NCBI GenBank assembly: GCA_959019945.1
Contig: CAUEQD010000005.1
Coordinates: forward strand, 72,644-136,643
DNA length: 64,000 nt
Source: an uncultured Collinsella sp.
GTDB lineage: Bacteria; Actinomycetota; Coriobacteriia; Coriobacteriales; Coriobacteriaceae
Direction: 5' to 3'
Shown here one piece after another: positions 60,867-64,000 of the stretch (position 1 is its first letter; every line of letters begins with the position of its first letter). The translations under genes were made by a program, and so were the position numbers. The notes under the pieces were generated by a model that was not told where the DNA came from, searched no databases, and worked only from the letters and a program-made list of their open reading frames with translations.

Positions 60867-63671
60867 GTGAGAGCTGCCACTGTCCTTCGTTCAGTTATAT
60901 GTCGCACCCTGGCCGCCGCGCTTACCGCGCTCGCCGTACTGAGCGCCGTCGCGCCCGCCCCTGCCTTTGCCGCCGACTCCGATCAGCAGGTCAAAACGGT
61001 CCGCGTCGGCTGGCTCGTCAACAACGAGGGCTTCCAGGACGGCACCCCCGGCGAGCGTCTCTCGGGATGGGGTTACGAGTACCTCCAGACCCTGTCGTAC
61101 TACACGCCCGGCTGGCGGTACGAATACGTCTCCGGCACCTTCACCGAGCTTATGGACATGCTCGAGGCAGGCGAAATCGACCTTATGCCAAACATCTCCT
61201 ACTCCGAGGAACGCGCCCAAAAGCTGCTCTTTTCCTCGAACCCCGAGGGCACCGAGCGCTACTTCATCTACGCCAAGCCCGATCGCGACGATCTGGCCAA
61301 GGGTGACCCCCGAGCGCTCCAAGGCCTTACCATCGGCTGCAACCCCGACGTTATGCAAACCTTCGTTGGCCAGCAGTGGCTCGCCAACGAAGGCATTACC
61401 TGCACCTATAAAGAAATCGACACTGGCGGCGCCCTCTTTGACGCGCTCGCAAACAACGAGGTCGATGCCATCATCATGAACGACACGACCTCGTCGCCCA
61501 GCGCCTCCCCCATGTTCTACATTGGTTCGAGCGACTACTTTTTTGCCGTCCCCAAAAGCCGGCCCGACCTGATGGACGACATCAATGCCGCCATGTCGGC
61601 AATCGCCCGCGTCAACCCACGCTATATCGACGAAGTCAAATCTAACTACTCGGCCCAAAACAGCGGTTCATCATCGCTCAACGGCCCCGAACGTTCCTGG
61701 CTCAAAACAAATGACAACACCATCACGCTCGGCTACATTACGGGCAGACTCCCCTACTGCAACGAAGACGAAAACGGCGAAATGGAAGGCTCGCTCGCAT
61801 CGCTTGCGACGACGCTGCACGATAAATTTGGCATTACGGTCAAAACCGTCGCCTTTGATAGCTACAAGATGATGTCAAAGGCCCTGTCAAAGGGAAGCAT
61901 AGACGTTGTGCTGCCGGTATACCGAGATTACTGGTTTGCCGAGCAATCAGGCGTTGTGCAGTCGGTATCGTTGGGGACCATATCCCTCACCGCCATCCAC
62001 ACCGGCAGCGACCTGAACAAAGACCTTCAGAACATCGCCTGTACCAAATCATCGTTTGTCAACAAAAATGCACTTGAAAGCCTGTTCCCCACAGCGACCG
62101 TGACCGAATACCAATCCGACGATGAAGCGTTCGACGCCCTCAGAAAGGGAACGGCGCACTGCATCGTCGCTCCCAGCTCACGCATAAAAACCATCGGCGA
62201 CCGTCATGATCTCAAGGACTACGAGACGGTCGAGCTCCCTGACACCTGTGAGCTCTCGTGCTGGATTTCGCGCGGAAAGCCCGAGCTGCTGGGAATCATC
62301 AACAAGGGCATCATCAATGCCGGAGAATCGCTCTCCGCAAGCAATTACTCATCCACGTCGTACACGACCCAGGAATCAGACACGCTTCAATTCCTTTTTC
62401 GCAACCGCACCGCCATTGCCGCTACCCTCATCGGTATGTTGTCGGTCGGCATCGTCCTGCTCATCTGGGCGCTCGTGCGCGCTCGAACCGAGCGCAAAAA
62501 AGCAGACGCTGCCAACGCCGCTAAGACGGCATTCCTCACGCGCATGAGCCACGACATCCGTACGCCGCTCAACGGTATCCTGGGCCTTATCGAGATCGAG
62601 GAATTGAAGGAAGGCGATATCAAGGTCGCCCGCGAGAGCCGTGCCAAGGCGCGCGTTGCCGCCAATCACCTGCTCTCGCTGATCAACGACATCCTCGAGA
62701 TGGGCAAAATCGAAGACCGCAAGCTAACACTGGAGCATGCGCCTTTTAACCTCAAAGAGCTCTGTGACGATACACTGGTGCTGTGCAAGCTCCGCGCGTC
62801 CAGTAACGGCATCACCATGCAGGACAATAGTCTGCCGTACGCCACGGGGCCATACATGATCGGCAGTCCCACCCATATCCGACAGATCATGATCAACCTG
62901 TTAGACAACAGCATTAAGTACAACAAGCACGGCGGCTCCGTCACCTTTAGTTCAAAGACCAAGCCACTCGATAACGGGCGCGCGCTCTTTTGCTTTAGCG
63001 TTTCGGATACCGGCATTGGCATGACTCCCAAGTTTTTAAAGCATATCTATGAGCCGTTTGCCCAAGAAGGTGACGATGCGCGCAGCAAGTTCCAAGGAAC
63101 CGGCATGGGCATGCCAATCGTCAAGTCGCTTATTGAACTGATGGGCGGCACCATCGAAGTCACCAGTGAGCTCCATGTGGGCACCTCGTTCTACGTGGAG
63201 ATTCCGCTCGATATCGACGAGAATCCCCAGGCGCGGGCGAATACGGTTGAGAGTGCGCCCGACTGCTCGCTCGCCGACATGAACGTGCTGCTCGCCGAAG
63301 ACAACGAATTGAATGCCGAGATTGCCCAGACGCTGCTAGAATCCGAGGGCGTCGTGGTCACCCGCGCCGCCAACGGCAACGAGGTCGTCGATCTGTACCT
63401 GTCGCATCCCGCCGGCAGCTTCGATGCGATCCTGATGGACATTATGATGCCGGGCATGGACGGCTATGAGGCAACCCGCACGATTCGTCTGAGCGAGAAG
63501 GTCGATGCAGCCGATATCCCCATCATCGCGCTCACCGCCAATGCCTTTGCCGAGGACGCCAAGGCGGCACACGATGCCGGCATGAACGCCCATTTGTCCA
63601 AACCGCTCGACTTTAACAAGCTCAAAAACATACTTGCCCGCATCAAGAAAAACGGATTCGTTTCGCTATAG
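60867..63671 (+). CDS. BvgS-like hybrid sensor histidine kinase
   Basis: A 934-residue membrane kinase. After a signal sequence come two extracellular solute-binding (SBP3-like) domains (about 40-250 and 285-505), one membrane helix (about 513-535), HisKA with SHDIRTPLNG (phospho-His about 561), an HATPase with LDNSIKYNKHGG and GTGMGMPIV, and a receiver domain with AEDN, phospho-Asp in LMDIMMPG (about 855) and SKPLD. GTG 60867 with AGGA six bases upstream is preferred to TTG 60861. No partner output regulator or HPt gene is adjacent. Ligand is unknown; amino acids are typical for such domains. Confidence 0.92.
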   Translation: MRAATVLRSVICRTLAAALTALAVLSAVAPAPAFAADSDQQVKTVRVGWLVNNEGFQDGTPGERLSGWGYEYLQTLSYYTPGWRYEYVSGTFTELMDMLEAGEIDLMPNISYSEERAQKLLFSSNPEGTERYFIYAKPDRDDLAKGDPRALQGLTIGCNPDVMQTFVGQQWLANEGITCTYKEIDTGGALFDALANNEVDAIIMNDTTSSPSASPMFYIGSSDYFFAVPKSRPDLMDDINAAMSAIARVNPRYIDEVKSNYSAQNSGSSSLNGPERSWLKTNDNTITLGYITGRLPYCNEDENGEMEGSLASLATTLHDKFGITVKTVAFDSYKMMSKALSKGSIDVVLPVYRDYWFAEQSGVVQSVSLGTISLTAIHTGSDLNKDLQNIACTKSSFVNKNALESLFPTATVTEYQSDDEAFDALRKGTAHCIVAPSSRIKTIGDRHDLKDYETVELPDTCELSCWISRGKPELLGIINKGIINAGESLSASNYSSTSYTTQESDTLQFLFRNRTAIAATLIGMLSVGIVLLIWALVRARTERKKADAANAAKTAFLTRMSHDIRTPLNGILGLIEIEELKEGDIKVARESRAKARVAANHLLSLINDILEMGKIEDRKLTLEHAPFNLKELCDDTLVLCKLRASSNGITMQDNSLPYATGPYMIGSPTHIRQIMINLLDNSIKYNKHGGSVTFSSKTKPLDNGRALFCFSVSDTGIGMTPKFLKHIYEPFAQEGDDARSKFQGTGMGMPIVKSLIELMGGTIEVTSELHVGTSFYVEIPLDIDENPQARANTVESAPDCSLADMNVLLAEDNELNAEIAQTLLESEGVVVTRAANGNEVVDLYLSHPAGSFDAILMDIMMPGMDGYEATRTIRLSEKVDAADIPIIALTANAFAEDAKAAHDAGMNAHLSKPLDFNKLKNILARIKKNGFVSL

Positions 63672-63713
63672 TTTGTGCTCAACCACCACGCACGACCAGA
63701 AAGGAAACCAACG

Positions 63714-63980
63714 ATGTTTAGGCCCTTACGTCGAAAGAAACGTGCCATCACTGACGAGGAAGCGCGCGAACTGCTCGCTACCTGCAAGCGCGGCGTCTTT
63801 GCCGTCAACGGCGACGATGGCTACCCGTACGCCATCCCCGTCAACTACTTCTTTGACGCCGAGCGCGACAAGATTTATTTCCATGGCGCCAAGGCTGGCC
63901 ACAAGGTCGACGCACTCAAGCGCGATGACAAGGTCTGCTTTACCGTTGGCTCTGTTAGACCAACATTGACATATAGGTGA
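63714..63980 (+). pseudogene. PPOX-fold flavin protein (pyridoxamine 5'-phosphate oxidase family), 3' end replaced
   Basis: The first 79 residues (TDEEARELLATCKRGVFAVNGDDGYPYAIPVNYFFD ... DKVCFTVG) match the N-terminal half of FMN-binding PPOX-fold proteins, usually about 150 residues. The frame then ends with the unrelated SVRPTLTYR. The break coincides with GGCTCTGTTAG at 63950, which looks like a mobile-element end. AAAGGAAACCAACG precedes the ATG. Confidence 0.75.
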
Positions 63981-64000
63981 TGCCACCGTGGTATAATAGC
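63950..64000. mobile_element. Putative insertion-sequence end, continues beyond the window
   Basis: From GGCTCTGTTAG the sequence changes to AT-richer DNA carrying TTGACA (about 63969) and TATAAT (about 63992), like the promoter end of an IS. The truncated gene to the left supports insertion here. No transposase is visible because the window ends. Confidence 0.5.

Overview
The window looks like chromosomal DNA of a gut actinobacterium of the class Coriobacteriia, most likely Collinsella or a close relative. This is inferred from GC-rich coding sequence, strong AGGAGG-type ribosome sites, a bile salt hydrolase, an actinobacterial LAATG-type cell-wall sorting signal, and a mix of gut-associated carriers and c-di-GMP proteins. 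No 16S gene or other taxonomic marker is present, so the genus is an inference. I saw no tRNA or rRNA gene, no cas gene and no prophage. One probable insertion-sequence end lies at the extreme right edge.

Layout. 1-6.0 kb: the 3' part of a LysR regulator, then a leftward operon (amidohydrolase, two neutral-ceramidase-like proteins, PTS EIIBC). 6.2-9.8 kb: an XRE-HTH/aminotransferase fusion with its own operator cluster, and a divergent LysR/EamA pair. 9.9-15.4 kb: potassium uptake (kup), bile salt hydrolase, a peptide-deformylase-like protein lacking the catalytic Glu, and an AzgA-type purine permease. 15.6-19.4 kb: two tandem sortase-anchored surface proteins born from a roughly 2-kb duplication. 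19.6-27.1 kb: esterase, uracil permease, a methionine synthase-like enzyme with a LysR regulator, a HAD phosphatase, and a TPP-riboswitch-controlled operon (thiM, thiamine-binding protein, thiE). 27.2-33.9 kb: patatin, two related GGDEF proteins (the second cut by an in-frame TAG), a flavodoxin-like reductase and an ArsC-like protein. 33.9-45.2 kb: COG0523 GTPase, trmL, UvrA2 with an AAA ATPase, a TetM-like GTPase, GNAT, rsmJ, small membrane proteins and rlmA. 45.4-51.0 kb: MATE, a second LysR/EamA divergon, ung, SDR and a VUT transporter. 51.2-56.3 kb: prfC, an exact 80-bp-period hairpin array, a GntR/ABC operon and a duplicated-half EamA transporter. 56.5-64 kb: methyltransferase with a long leader, flavodoxin/ferredoxin protein, ClC channel, LOG protein, two-TM ion channel, a BvgS-like hybrid kinase and a truncated PPOX-fold gene.

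The most unusual material is intergenic. Four families of palindromic elements occur: a tandem array of four hairpins (16-bp arms, 25-nt loops, exactly 80 bp apart) at 52951-53247, and three dispersed REP-like families, each present at two loci here and each containing a GTCCC core. A further long inverted repeat lies at 13348-13472. Among coding regions, the PTS/ceramidase-like/amidohydrolase operon, the HTH-aminotransferase fusion and the AAA ATPase-UvrA2 pair are the best candidates for undescribed systems.
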